DNA of 9,571 nt from Patescibacteria group bacterium (lineage in GTDB: Bacteria; Patescibacteriota; Minisyncoccia; Phycocordibacterales; UBA12079), in NCBI GenBank assembly GCA_018821685.1, contig JAHJLO010000117.1, forward strand, positions 1 to 9,571, written 5' to 3'. This document shows positions 1 to 7,700 of this stretch, in pieces. The stretch's first letter is position 1; each line of letters starts with the position of its first letter. The notes beneath the pieces are model-generated. The model was not told the origin of the DNA. It did not search any database and saw only the letters and a program-made list of their open reading frames with translations. The translations under genes were made by a program, and so were the position numbers.

Positions 1-25
1 CCATAATATTTTTAATTAATTTATT

Positions 26-1243
26 TTAATTGTAACTTTCAACAATTCCGTAACTATCCCCGTAGAAACAGCTAGGGGTGTAATCATACCAACACCATTG
101 CCAATTCATTCCGTAGCCATAATTTGAGGGGTTGGCTACATTAGGAAGCCCTCTTTTATATTTCAACATATCAAAAGTCATTCCTATCCAAATTTTACCG
201 TCCGCAAGTTTAATACAATCTTCTTTTGTCCATTCAGGATGTTGAGTGTGTATTTTTCCGGCCTTGGAAGATAGCCATTCATTTTCGATTCTTTTTTCTT
301 CCGCTTCCTTCTCAGCTTTCTCTTTAGCTATTCGTGCCATTTTTTCATCTTCTAGTCTTTTTATTTCAGCCAATTCTTCTTCTGTGAAAATTCTATTAAC
401 AGATAATATTACTGTATCTTGTTTGTCACTTCTGGGGTTTTTTGCCGTTATTGTTATTTTATTATCTTCATTTTTTAATTTAATCTCTTTTGTAAAATTA
501 CCATTATCATCAATATTAATGCTTATGTTATTTATCAAGATAATTGAATTTTTTGGGTCAACTTTTCCTTTTACAACCACACTTTGTTCTTGAATACTTA
601 AATTATTTGTGGGTTCTGATATCGTAATACTTGGTTTGCTGTCTAAATAAACGCCTGTATAAAAAAATACTAGAAATAAAACAAAAGCATATCCTGTAAA
701 TTTAAATTTTTTCTTTATTGTTGATTTATTAGATTTTTTCCAAATATAATAAGTACTACCAATAGTTAATAAGATACCTATTGTTGTAAATTTAATATCA
801 AAAGCAGTGACAGCTATCCCAACTGATATAATCCCGAATATTATTTTAAGGTTATACTTCGCTGAGTATTTTTTTATATTTTCTGCTGTTTTCTCTATTT
901 CTTTATTTTGTTTTGCTCGGACTTCACTAAGTTCATTTTCGGTTTTAGAAATATGATTTTTAAATTCTTCTAGCCCTATAAGACCACTAAGGAAACTGCT
1001 AAGAACTTTTGGTTCTCCAAGATTAATATATTCTTGGGGGAGAGTTATTCTCATCTCTTTCGTTTTATTTAGAGTTTTTATAATTATTACTCCACTCCAA
1101 TTTACGTTAACTTCACCGATTTGTTCCTTTTTTAAAAAACGACTGTTATTACCTGATAACATCTCAATGCCGTTATCATAAATGGTAACTGTACTAAAAA
1201 GTTTTTTATACTCTCTTAACTTTTGTGAGTTTGGATCATTCAT
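26..1243 (-). CDS. Hypothetical membrane protein with extracellular Ig-like domain and coiled coil
   Basis: Function not recognised. The 405-aa product has an N-terminal beta-rich segment (about 17-70) that could be PH-like, then a charged helix (about 90-128). Hydrophobic segments follow at about 133-149, 152-168 and 183-200. Residues 204-284 (starting PSITISEPTNN, ending DTVILSVNR) look like the Ig-like fold related to glucodextranase domain B, with the typical V-x-V-x-G-x-V strand and a D-x-x-G-x-F turn. A Glu/Lys/Arg-rich coiled coil spans about 286-325. The C-terminal 65 residues are rich in Trp, Tyr and Gly and contain I-W-I-G-M-T-F-D-M, reminiscent of small outer-surface modules. The first ATG is used because the N-terminal domain starts soon after it. 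There is no Shine-Dalgarno site; a 16-bp repeat ends one base from the ATG. It is separated from the upstream defence operon by 289 bp containing a structured element, so it may be a separate unit. The family assignment of the Ig-like domain is by eye. Confidence 0.85.
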   Translation of the reverse strand: MNDPNSQKLREYKKLFSTVTIYDNGIEMLSGNNSRFLKKEQIGEVNVNWSGVIIIKTLNKTKEMRITLPQEYINLGEPKVLSSFLSGLIGLEEFKNHISKTENELSEVRAKQNKEIEKTAENIKKYSAKYNLKIIFGIISVGIAVTAFDIKFTTIGILLTIGSTYYIWKKSNKSTIKKKFKFTGYAFVLFLVFFYTGVYLDSKPSITISEPTNNLSIQEQSVVVKGKVDPKNSIILINNISINIDDNGNFTKEIKLKNEDNKITITAKNPRSDKQDTVILSVNRIFTEEELAEIKRLEDEKMARIAKEKAEKEAEEKRIENEWLSSKAGKIHTQHPEWTKEDCIKLADGKIWIGMTFDMLKYKRGLPNVANPSNYGYGMNWQWCWYDYTPSCFYGDSYGIVESYN

Positions 1244-1244
1244 A

Positions 1245-1260
1245 ATTCGCGTAGGTTTTA
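1245..1260 (-). repeat. 16-bp direct repeat, start-codon-proximal copy
   Basis: The + strand reads ATTCGCGTAGGTTTTA, identical to 1395-1410, with starts exactly 150 bp apart. One base separates it from the ATG of the 405-aa membrane protein (read on the - strand as ACCTACGCGAAT-T-ATG), so it occupies the place where a ribosome-binding site would be. Its first 12 bases can also pair with the inverted copy at 1357-1368. Confidence 0.9.
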
Positions 1261-1292
1261 ATTAATAATGATCTCGTATAGTTAAAACAAAA

Positions 1293-1370
1293 ATGGCTAC
1301 ACAAGACCGACGGCAACCCTCTTTCGAAGATTACCCTGCCTCCCTTTCGGGTGCAGACCTACGCGAATAA
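1293..1370 (+). CDS. Possible 25-aa mini-gene inside the structured element
   Basis: An ATG at 1293 opens 25 sense codons ending in TAA at 1368-1370. The peptide begins MATQDRRQPS and ends LSGADLRE; it is hydrophilic, so not a type I toxin, and I do not recognise it. Supporting points: a good -10 hexamer TATAGT lies at 1277-1282, ten bases before the ATG, which would give a near-leaderless message like that proposed for the OLD gene, and a hairpin plus T-run follows the stop. Against it: there is no convincing -35 box, the length is within chance for a GC-rich stretch, and the same bases are better explained as a folded RNA. Its third positions are visibly richer in G/C than those of the neighbouring genes. 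Confidence 0.25.
   Translation: MATQDRRQPSFEDYPASLSGADLRE
1357..1368 (+). repeat. Inverted 12-bp copy of the flanking repeat
   Basis: ACCTACGCGAAT is the exact reverse complement of the first 12 bases of both direct repeats (1245-1256 and 1395-1406). It can pair with either but not both at once, which is the basis for the proposed two-state folding of this region. Confidence 0.88.
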
Positions 1371-1374
1371 GTGC

Positions 1375-1394
1375 CGGCTTATGTAGCCGTTTTT
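1375..1394 (+). terminator. Small hairpin with T-run, possible + strand terminator
   Basis: CGGC-TTATGTA-GCCG followed by TTTTT. The stem is only 4 bp, so termination would be weak by itself. It lies just after the stop of the 25-codon ORF. The same bases also take part in the larger alternative folds of the element. Confidence 0.35.
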
Positions 1395-1410
1395 ATTCGC
1401 GTAGGTTTTA
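1395..1410 (-). repeat. 16-bp direct repeat, distal copy
   Basis: Exact copy of 1245-1260, with no further identity outside the 16 bases. Together with the inverted copy at 1357-1368 it forms a long hairpin: 1355-1371 can pair with 1392-1408, with a 12-bp perfect core, and an inner CGGC/GCCG stem (1375-1378 with 1386-1389) caps it. Confidence 0.9.
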
Positions 1411-1457
1411 TATGTACCATGCTAGACACAAATCTAGTTTAGGTATTGTCAATTAAC

Positions 1458-1482
1458 ATAATATCAAACATATTGATATTAT
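1458..1482. other. 9-bp perfect inverted repeat
   Basis: ATAATATCA (1458-1466) and TGATATTAT (1474-1482) are separated by 7 bases. All but two base pairs are A-T and no T-run follows, so it could be an operator-like site or simply AT-rich symmetry. The rest of 1411-1532 shows no gene. Confidence 0.35.
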
Positions 1483-1532
1483 TCTATACTTTAGCTTACT
1501 AATATGGTTTTGCGAAGCGAGTTACCAACTTA

Positions 1533-1784
1533 TTAAGGAATAAAAAGTGAGGCACTTTCTGAAGCTTTTTCTTTAGCATGAGGTTTTTGTTCGTCCCAAC
1601 AAGTAGTATTAATCCTAACTGGATATTCAATAATACAGTGATTTATAAATCCAAAAATTGAATAAAACCAAAAGGTAAAATAAAAAACAAAACAAGCCAA
1701 AACCCATAAAAATATTTCTTGATTTGTTATTGGCTTATTCAGGTAATTATTTTTATAGTTTTTGTACTTTCTATTTTTTCTCAT
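1533..1784 (-). CDS. Small single-pass membrane protein
   Basis: An 83-aa protein of unrecognised family. The first 20 residues are strongly basic (Lys/Arg/Asn rich), followed by one hydrophobic helix at about 24-47 rich in Phe, Trp and Tyr, then a polar tail with Cys50 and Cys62. By the positive-inside rule the N terminus should be cytoplasmic and the tail outside. The ATG is fused directly to the stop codon of the DUF5677 gene (TAAATG), a strong sign of translational coupling and shared function. It could be a membrane anchor or effector for the nuclease operon, since small membrane proteins are common effectors in defence systems, but no motif proves that. A short AG-rich stretch precedes the start. 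Confidence 0.7.
   Translation of the reverse strand: MRKNRKYKNYKNNYLNKPITNQEIFLWVLACFVFYFTFWFYSIFGFINHCIIEYPVRINTTCWDEQKPHAKEKASESASLFIP
1541..1558 (-). terminator. Weak terminator-like hairpin at the end of the left operon
   Basis: On the - strand AAAGTG-CCT-CACTTT runs directly into TTATT. It overlaps the last codons of the 83-aa gene. Only two of the six pairs are G-C, so it is at best a weak intrinsic terminator for the OLD/DUF5677/membrane-protein operon. Confidence 0.22.
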
Positions 1785-2585
1785 TTATTTATTTTCTTCT
1801 TTAAGAATAGATTCAATCTTAGAAACTGTGCTTGTAATCTTTCCTTTTAATACCCCGTGTTCATACAAATCTTTAGTAAAAGCTGTGCAGACTTCTATTG
1901 CTTGTGCTGACAATACTTCTCCATTGCCACGATCACTAAATGAATATTCTCCTTTTTCATTTTCATCAACAAAAGATTGTATTCCTTCTATATTTAAATG
2001 TGCGGTTGGTGATAATTGTCTATAAATTATGTGGTACATTCTTTCAAAATGACCTTTTTCAATATTATCAATATATTTCTTGTCACATTTAATTGCTTTA
2101 GACCTGAGGTCAAGATCCATATCGTTTTTTTGAAGATTGTTACATCTTAAAATAGTTTTTCTTTTAACTTCAGCCCAACCCTCTGCTTTTGATAGCCACT
2201 CATCACTAAATAAGTTTGAAGGGTCTTCTGATTTTAAATTTGGATATCTACGAACAAAGTCCTTAAGTCCTTTTGTGTTTTTTATTTTTGTATCAAATCC
2301 TTTTTTTGCTGATACTGCAAGTCTGTATTCAGAATCGTCCAATTGATGATAAATTATATTTATATGTGCTTCAATTAACGATCTCAATAAAACTTCTGCG
2401 GAATTGGTTTTTTTATTTTCACATAAGATTATTACTGATTCAGTAACACTAAATAAAGGATAAGAAATAAAGTAGAAATAGTTTTGTAAGTGACTATTTT
2501 TACTTGTGTCTATATCCTCGATAAGATTCTCGATCTCTTTTTTGAGCTTAAGAAATTCTTTTTTTAAAAGTTGAGTTTTTGTCAT
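1785..2585 (-). CDS. DUF5677-like protein with HEPN-type Rx6H motif
   Basis: A 266-aa, largely helical soluble protein. Two blocks resemble the DUF5677 family: an LLRSLIEAHINIIYH helix at 66-80 and a YRQLSPTAH block at 188-196. The second gives R189 and H196 separated by six residues with a polar Gln after the Arg, which matches the Rx4-6H signature of HEPN ribonucleases and toxins. Residues 1-30 form a probable charged coiled coil. It sits 25 bases downstream of the OLD nuclease gene and is coupled to the membrane protein after it, so it is probably part of the same defence operon. Plausible roles are an RNA-cleaving effector or an adaptor. DUF5677 has no established activity that I know of, so the RNase idea is inference from one motif. 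No Shine-Dalgarno site is visible. Confidence 0.85.
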   Translation of the reverse strand: MTKTQLLKKEFLKLKKEIENLIEDIDTSKNSHLQNYFYFISYPLFSVTESVIILCENKKTNSAEVLLRSLIEAHINIIYHQLDDSEYRLAVSAKKGFDTKIKNTKGLKDFVRRYPNLKSEDPSNLFSDEWLSKAEGWAEVKRKTILRCNNLQKNDMDLDLRSKAIKCDKKYIDNIEKGHFERMYHIIYRQLSPTAHLNIEGIQSFVDENEKGEYSFSDRGNGEVLSAQAIEVCTAFTKDLYEHGVLKGKITSTVSKIESILKEENK

Positions 2586-2610
2586 AGAAATTTATATGTA
2601 GAAAATCTTT

Positions 2611-4488
2611 TTATAGGTTACCAGATTCCTCGCCTGTTATTTTAGATAAAATGGTTTTAATTTCTGTGACTCTTTCATTGGTTGTATCTATCCAATAGTT
2701 ATGCAAGTTATCTTTGCAAAAATCGATAACACTTGAAATACCTTTTCGGTCTAAACTAAGATATTCTTCAAGATCCCCATTTTTAAAAGTAAAAATACCA
2801 TTTTTATAGTCTTCTTCAATTTTTGAATTTACATCGGTGTGGTCACTTAAGAATTTACTTACTAATTCTGGTGTATGTAATTTATAAGCTGTTTCACTCG
2901 GATAATATTTGAAAGCAGTATCTAAGTCTGTAATGAAAAAGGTTTCAAGTCCAAATGAACCAAATAAACTCCTCCATTCATTGAGATTATTTTTTTCATT
3001 TATGTCTAGGACTGTAATATCTTGAGATAATCCCTTTTTTAATTTATCCTCAATTTCATGCAAAACAGCGCGAAAAAAATATCTATCAGTTTCTCCTTCT
3101 ACTAACAAAACTTTGCTTCCAAAAAAAGCATGCGTGGATCTTTTGTTGTCGAGTATCTTAACTAACCACTTCTGATCAGTCGTGATGTCTGGTTGATTGA
3201 TTTTTGTGTAATCATGTTCATCAAGTGAAAGACGAATAATATTACTGATTGTTTTCGAGTTTACTAAAGGCTCTGAATGAGTGACTAAAACATACTGACA
3301 GTCTTGTTCTTCGTTAAGCTTCTCTATAACTCTTAAGTATTCATTCTGGAACTGATAGTGTAAATGTATCTCTGGTTCATCAATAATAACAAGACCTCCA
3401 CTTAAATTTCCTCTTCCGTATGCTTCAAAAACAAGATGGATTATAGACTTCTGCCCAGCACTTAAAGCTTTCATGTCTATAATGGCCCTATTTCTGTTTA
3501 TGTCGACAAAAGAAAAGCTAAAATTCCAACTGGAAACATCCAATAACTTTACTTCCATTTTTAGATTTACTATTTTAATTTTCTCGTTTATGGACTTAAC
3601 AAAAGGAAGGTCATTTGCTGCCTCCTCGCATTCAGCAGTGTCTTTCTTTTCAGTTATCAAACCAAAGCATTCTTTCGCCATTCTTAGTCTTACAATTCCA
3701 AAAACAGATGGTTCGGTAGTTTCTGAGGCATTGGTACTTTTTGATGATTCTCCTGTTCTTATTGCTTGTATTTGTTTATCTGCAGTATTTCCACCACCAA
3801 GTGAGACATGCGGTGAGTAAGTGCTGTAATTTCTATAGCTCCCAATAAGAGCGAAGGATTCCGTTAGATTACTTAATTGATTATCAACATTTTCTTCGTT
3901 GTATATTTCCACTGCTTCTTTATAAAGATTGTAGGCAGTAAGGTACGTAAAACCAATATCTTGTTGAGTGTTAACTGTGTAAGTTTTATCTGTGCTGTTT
4001 AGTTCAATATCAATAACATACTCATTTTTATATTCTCCTTCGGCAAACATTTGTTCAGCTGAGTATATCCCAACTATCGGAGAGAGTTGATTTTTGTTGT
4101 CTTGTAAAAATTTTATGTTCTTTTTGTCTATATCATCAATCTCTACCAGTATTCTAATTTTTTGTGTTTTGTCTTCAAAATCATAGTTTCTTTCTAAACG
4201 AAAATCCTTATAAGAATGTGAGTTATTTATTTTCTTTAGGATTTCTTTTTTTTGAGCGGTCTCTATGGTTGTTCTTTGTCCATACAAATCTCGATTTCTA
4301 TCATATGGAATAAATAAAACCCTACGAAAGACGAAGTTTATTACTTCTAGTACTGTAGATTTTCCTGCACCATTTTGACCAATAAGAATATTAAAACTTT
4401 TATCAAAAGTGATTGTTTCTGCCTCCTCTATATTTTCAAAATATTTAAAACTGAGTACGTTTGAAATTTGTAGTGATGTTATTTTCAT
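2611..4488 (-). CDS. OLD-family ATPase with C-terminal TOPRIM nuclease domain
   Basis: A 625-aa protein from ATG 4488. It has an ABC-type ATPase with Walker A GQNGAGKS (37-44), signature-like LSAGQKS (342-348), Walker B LVIIDEPEIHLH (366-377) and H-loop THS (403-405). The TOPRIM domain follows, with LLVEGETDRYFF (catalytic Glu464), TDLD (Asp521 and Asp523) and a later GDLEEYL block. This is the overcoming-lysogenization-defect architecture: ATP-gated, Mg-dependent DNA cleavage, as in P2 Old and GajA of Gabija. An in-frame ATG at 4512 exists, but it lies upstream of the -10 box and the fold starts with MKITSLQISN, so 4488 is preferred and the message would be almost leaderless. No UvrD-type GajB partner is present; the next genes are DUF5677-like and a membrane protein. 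It is divergent from the helicase/methyltransferase operon. Confidence 0.93.
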   Translation of the reverse strand: MKITSLQISNVLSFKYFENIEEAETITFDKSFNILIGQNGAGKSTVLEVINFVFRRVLFIPYDRNRDLYGQRTTIETAQKKEILKKINNSHSYKDFRLERNYDFEDKTQKIRILVEIDDIDKKNIKFLQDNKNQLSPIVGIYSAEQMFAEGEYKNEYVIDIELNSTDKTYTVNTQQDIGFTYLTAYNLYKEAVEIYNEENVDNQLSNLTESFALIGSYRNYSTYSPHVSLGGGNTADKQIQAIRTGESSKSTNASETTEPSVFGIVRLRMAKECFGLITEKKDTAECEEAANDLPFVKSINEKIKIVNLKMEVKLLDVSSWNFSFSFVDINRNRAIIDMKALSAGQKSIIHLVFEAYGRGNLSGGLVIIDEPEIHLHYQFQNEYLRVIEKLNEEQDCQYVLVTHSEPLVNSKTISNIIRLSLDEHDYTKINQPDITTDQKWLVKILDNKRSTHAFFGSKVLLVEGETDRYFFRAVLHEIEDKLKKGLSQDITVLDINEKNNLNEWRSLFGSFGLETFFITDLDTAFKYYPSETAYKLHTPELVSKFLSDHTDVNSKIEEDYKNGIFTFKNGDLEEYLSLDRKGISSVIDFCKDNLHNYWIDTTNERVTEIKTILSKITGEESGNL

Positions 4489-4499
4489 AGAATAATTTG

Positions 4500-4528
4500 A
4501 GTATATCACCATTGTAAAGCAAAGTAAA
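4500..4528 (-). promoter_or_regulatory. Promoter of the OLD operon
   Basis: On the - strand: -35 TTTACT (4528-4523), a 17-bp spacer, and -10 TATACT (4505-4500). Only 11 bases separate the -10 box from the ATG at 4488, so the transcript would start within a few bases of the start codon. It overlaps the rightward promoter. Confidence 0.65.
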
Positions 4529-4540
4529 CTATGATATAGT
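4512..4540 (+). promoter_or_regulatory. Promoter of the HTH/helicase/methyltransferase operon
   Basis: -35 TTGTAA (4512-4517), a 17-bp spacer, and -10 TATAGT (4535-4540). The expected transcription start is near 4547, leaving a leader of about 14 bases before the ATG at 4561. The -35 box of each divergent promoter lies within the other promoter, so simultaneous use should be hindered. Confidence 0.65.
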
Positions 4541-4541
4541 T
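4527..4541. promoter_or_regulatory. Candidate operator for the HTH protein
   Basis: AACTAT-GAT-ATAGTT is a perfect 6-bp inverted repeat with a 3-bp centre. It covers the entire -10 box of the rightward promoter and touches the -35 of the leftward one. Occupation would block the rightward operon and could affect both. That the adjacent HTH protein is the ligand is inference from proximity. Confidence 0.45.
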
Positions 4542-4560
4542 ACGGAATAATAATAAAATT

Positions 4561-4737
4561 ATGGAAAAAGAATTTTATACACCAGCCGAAGTAGCCGAAA
4601 ACCTACGAGTAAATATTATGACAATATATCGCTACATCAAAGCGGGTAAAATTAATGCCCATAAACTTGGTAAGGATTTTCGTATTGATGTAAAAGAATA
4701 CGAACGTTTTTTAAAGAGTATTGAAACAAAAAACTAA
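4561..4737 (+). CDS. Small excisionase/MerR-type HTH DNA-binding protein
   Basis: A 58-aa protein consisting almost wholly of one winged-helix domain of the HTH_17/excisionase type. It shows the family pattern: FYTPAEVAENL (5-15), the recognition-helix region TIYRYIKAGKI (21-31), then HKLGKDFRI and VKEYERFLK at the end. Such proteins bind DNA as excisionases or small regulators. It is the first gene of the right operon; its stop lies one base from the helicase ATG. Position and size suggest a controller, comparable in logic to the C-proteins of restriction-modification systems, though those normally have an Xre-type fold. The alternative is an excisionase left from a mobile element, but no integrase is visible in the window. 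Start chosen as the only ATG close behind a good promoter and directly before the domain. Confidence 0.88.
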   Translation: MEKEFYTPAEVAENLRVNIMTIYRYIKAGKINAHKLGKDFRIDVKEYERFLKSIETKN

Positions 4738-4738
4738 T

Positions 4739-7700
4739 ATGAATAAAAATAACCAAAACAACAATTTAAACGATTTAACCTTTATCACTAATGATGGTAG
4801 CGGAAATCTAAAAGACAGATTTAGATCTCTTGTTAAAGATGCAAGATTCTTTGATGTGCTTGTTGGTTATTTTTATACAAGTGGTTTTTATGAGATATAT
4901 AAGCAACTAGAAAATACTGAAAAAGTTAGAATTCTAATTGGCATCAGCACAAACAAAGAAACATACGATTCCATCAATCGTATTAAGTCTCATAAGGAAA
5001 TCAAAGATGAGATTAGTATCAAAATAAAAGATGAGTTGGAAGAGAGTGAAAACTCACATGAGGTTGAGAAGGGTCTTCTCAAGTTTGTAGAGTGGATTAA
5101 AGATGGAAAACTTGAAATTAGAGCATATCCTGATGAGAAAATTCACTCAAAAGTTTACATTATGACATTTGGAGAAGACGACCGTGATATTGGTCGTGTA
5201 ATAACTGGATCAAGCAATTTCACGAAAAGTGGGCTTGTAGACAATCTTGAGTTTAATGTGGAACTTAAAAATTCATCTGATCATACTTTTGCTCAAGATA
5301 AATTTAATGAGCTATGGGAAAAATCCATAGAGCTTACTGATCAATACCTTGAAACAATCGAAAATGATACATGGGTTAAAAATGACATCACTCCGTACGA
5401 ACTATATCTAAAATTCTTGTATGAATATTTCAAGGAGGATATTAATGAAGATTACTCTCTTTATGAAAAGTATCGACCAGATGGGTTTAAGAAGTTGAAA
5501 TACCAAGAAGATGCAGTTATTAATGCAAAAAAAATCGTTGAAGAGTATGGAGGAGTATTTCTTTCTGATGTTGTTGGTCTGGGAAAAACATTTATGGGGA
5601 CAATGTTGTGTCAGGAAGTTGCAAAAAGAACACTCGTACTAGCACCACCACACTTGATTGATGAAAATAATAAAGGAAGCTGGGAGAATGCTTTCAAAGA
5701 TTTTGGGTTTCGTTCCAAAGATTATAAGTGCCAATCTATTGGAATGCTCGATAGAATTATAGAAAAAAATCTACACCAAGATTTTGATGTGATTCTTATT
5801 GACGAGGCCCATCGATTTAGAACAGAAGACAATGCAACTTATGCAAAAATGGCTCAAATTTGTAGGGGTAAAAAAGTTATACTCGTGACAGCAACACCAT
5901 ATAACAATTCACCAAAAGATCTCCTTGCCCAAATTAAATTGTTCCAAAAGTCTCGACAAAGTACTATTCCAAATCTCCCAAATCTTGAATCTTTTTTTGG
6001 TTCATTGGAAGGTAGATTAAAAGGACTTGATAGACGTGACGACAAAGAAGAGTATTTGGCCACTACAACAGAGAACTCAAAAAAAATAAGAGATAGGGTT
6101 CTGAAATATCTCATGGTTAGGAGAACAAGAAAAGAAATCCAAGAATACTACGGTGAAGATCTAAAAAAACAAAAGATGAGCTTCCCAAAGGTTGCTGATC
6201 CAAAACCAATTTTCTATGAATTAAACGAGGTAGAAAACCGGGTTTTTATTGAAACGATTGAAATCATGGTCCGAGACTTCAAATATTCTCGCTATACTCC
6301 ATTCCTCTATAAAAAAGGAGACATTGGTTCAGATGAGCAAAGGCAACAAAATATGCGTAAATTTATGAAAATGCTTCTTATTAAAAGATTGGAAAGTAGT
6401 TTTCATGCGTTCAAGATGTCTCTCTCAAGATTTATCCATTCGTATGAGCAATTTATAAATGAATACAATACTGGGAACGTATATGTCAGCAAAAAACATT
6501 CTCAAAAAGTTTTTGAATATTTATCTTCAGGAAATGATGAGGCATTAGAAAGATTACAGGATGAGGATAAGGTTGAAAAACACCTAACTAAAGATTTTAG
6601 AGATGATTTCATTTTAGATCTACAATCTGATCTAGATATTTTGAAAAAGGTTCAAAATTTATGGAAAGAGATAAAGCGTGATCCAAAAATATTAGCTTTT
6701 AGGGATAAGCTTGGGCGAGAAGAGCCGTTTAAAAATGGTAAATCAATTATTTTTACAGAGTCAAGGGAGACAGCAGAGTATCTAGTTAAACACCTTGAGG
6801 AATTTTTTCCAGGAGAGGTAGTTAACTTTTCAGGTAAAAGTTCAAAAGCTGAACGAGAAATAGTTATGGATAATTTTGATGCCAATGCCGATCAGATAAA
6901 AGATGACTACAAAATACTTATTACAACTGATGTGTTATCAGAAGGGGCAAATTTACACCAAGCAAATCTAGTTATCAATTATGACATTCCTTGGAACCCT
7001 ACAAGGGTAATGCAACGAGTTGGTCGTATTAACCGTGTTGATACCAAACATGAGGAAATTTATACCTACACCTTTTTCCCAACAGAACAAGCTAACGAGC
7101 AGATAAAACTTCAAGAACTTGCAGAAGCAAAAGTTCAAGCATTTATTTCTCTTCTTGGTGCTGATGCCAAACTGCTAACAGAAAACGAAGTACCCGAAGG
7201 ACACAGTTTGTTCAACCTTTTGTTATCAAAAAAGCTTATTGAGGGTGAAGATAACACAGAGGAGAGTGATCTAAAATATTTACAGGAAATTAGAAAAATC
7301 CGTGACGGAAATATTGATCTTTTTGACTATATTAAAAAGCTTCCTAAAAAAGCTCGAGTTGCTAGACGAAAAACTTCTGAAAAAGAGAATGAATTATTAA
7401 CTTATTTTAGAAAAGGAAAACTCCAAAAATTCTTCACTGCTTCATCAGGTGAATTTGATGATCCTATTGAGATTGATTTTATTCAGGCAGCTCAAACAAT
7501 GAAAGCAAATCCAGACGAGAAATCTATATCTATTAATAATAAATTCTACTCACTCTTAAAAAGAAACATGAATGCAATCTACAATCCTCAAGTAGATGAG
7601 GATCTTCAGGTGGAAAATAAGAAAAGAGGTCTTGATAATAGTGCTCGTCTTTTAAAAATTCTTAAATCAAAAGAAGTCAGAACCTATAAGGGTTATACCA

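Larger units (their letters stand above)
1289..1408 (-). ncRNA. Candidate structured RNA / leader switch, family unrecognised
   Basis: A GC-rich island in very AT-rich surroundings, packed with complementary arms. A long-range stem joins 1289-1305 to 1378-1394 (17 positions, one mismatch and one G-U), with CGGCA (1311-1315) pairing TGCCG (1372-1376) inside it. A hairpin CTGC...GCAG (1336-1356) encloses CCC/GGG, and a second small hairpin is TCTT/AAGA (1320-1330). The competing fold pairs 1355-1371 with 1392-1408. The - strand is favoured: there the CCC/GGG hairpin has a GAAA tetraloop and GGTAA/TTGCC (1331-1335 with 1312-1316) closes with a G-U wobble, whereas the + strand gives a C-A mismatch. 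On the - strand it would be the 5' leader of the 405-aa membrane protein. A run of U follows the long stem on both strands. It does not match the riboswitch, T-box, SRP or tmRNA signatures I know. Confidence 0.5.

Noticed and set aside
1289..1408. Integron attC site or T-box leader
   Set aside because: No GTTRRRY/RYYYAAC pair at the ends of the hairpin, and the AGGGTGGNACCGCG antiterminator consensus of T-boxes is absent; the GGGTGC...ACC...CGCG resemblance is superficial.
1289..1408. SAM, cyclic-di-GMP, cobalamin riboswitch, SRP RNA or tmRNA
   Set aside because: Short words such as GGCAACC recur, but the conserved cores and their order are missing on both strands, and no T-loop or SRP symmetric loop was found.
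1424..1452. Leftward promoter with -35 TTGACA at 1452-1447
   Set aside because: The -35 is perfect, but no acceptable -10 hexamer occurs at 16-18 bp spacing.
4489..4512. ATG 4512 as the start of the OLD gene
   Set aside because: The best leftward -10 box (4505-4500) lies downstream of this codon, and the conserved fold begins at the ATG at 4488.
4721..4738. TTG start for the helicase, six codons upstream of ATG 4739
   Set aside because: It overlaps the HTH gene, its only AAGAG stretch is too close to it, and ATG 4739 lies one base after the HTH stop, which fits coupled translation.
246..6885. Short open frames antisense to the large genes
   Set aside because: They have no ribosome signals, unlikely composition, and lie opposite genes with clear protein motifs, so they are reading-frame shadows.
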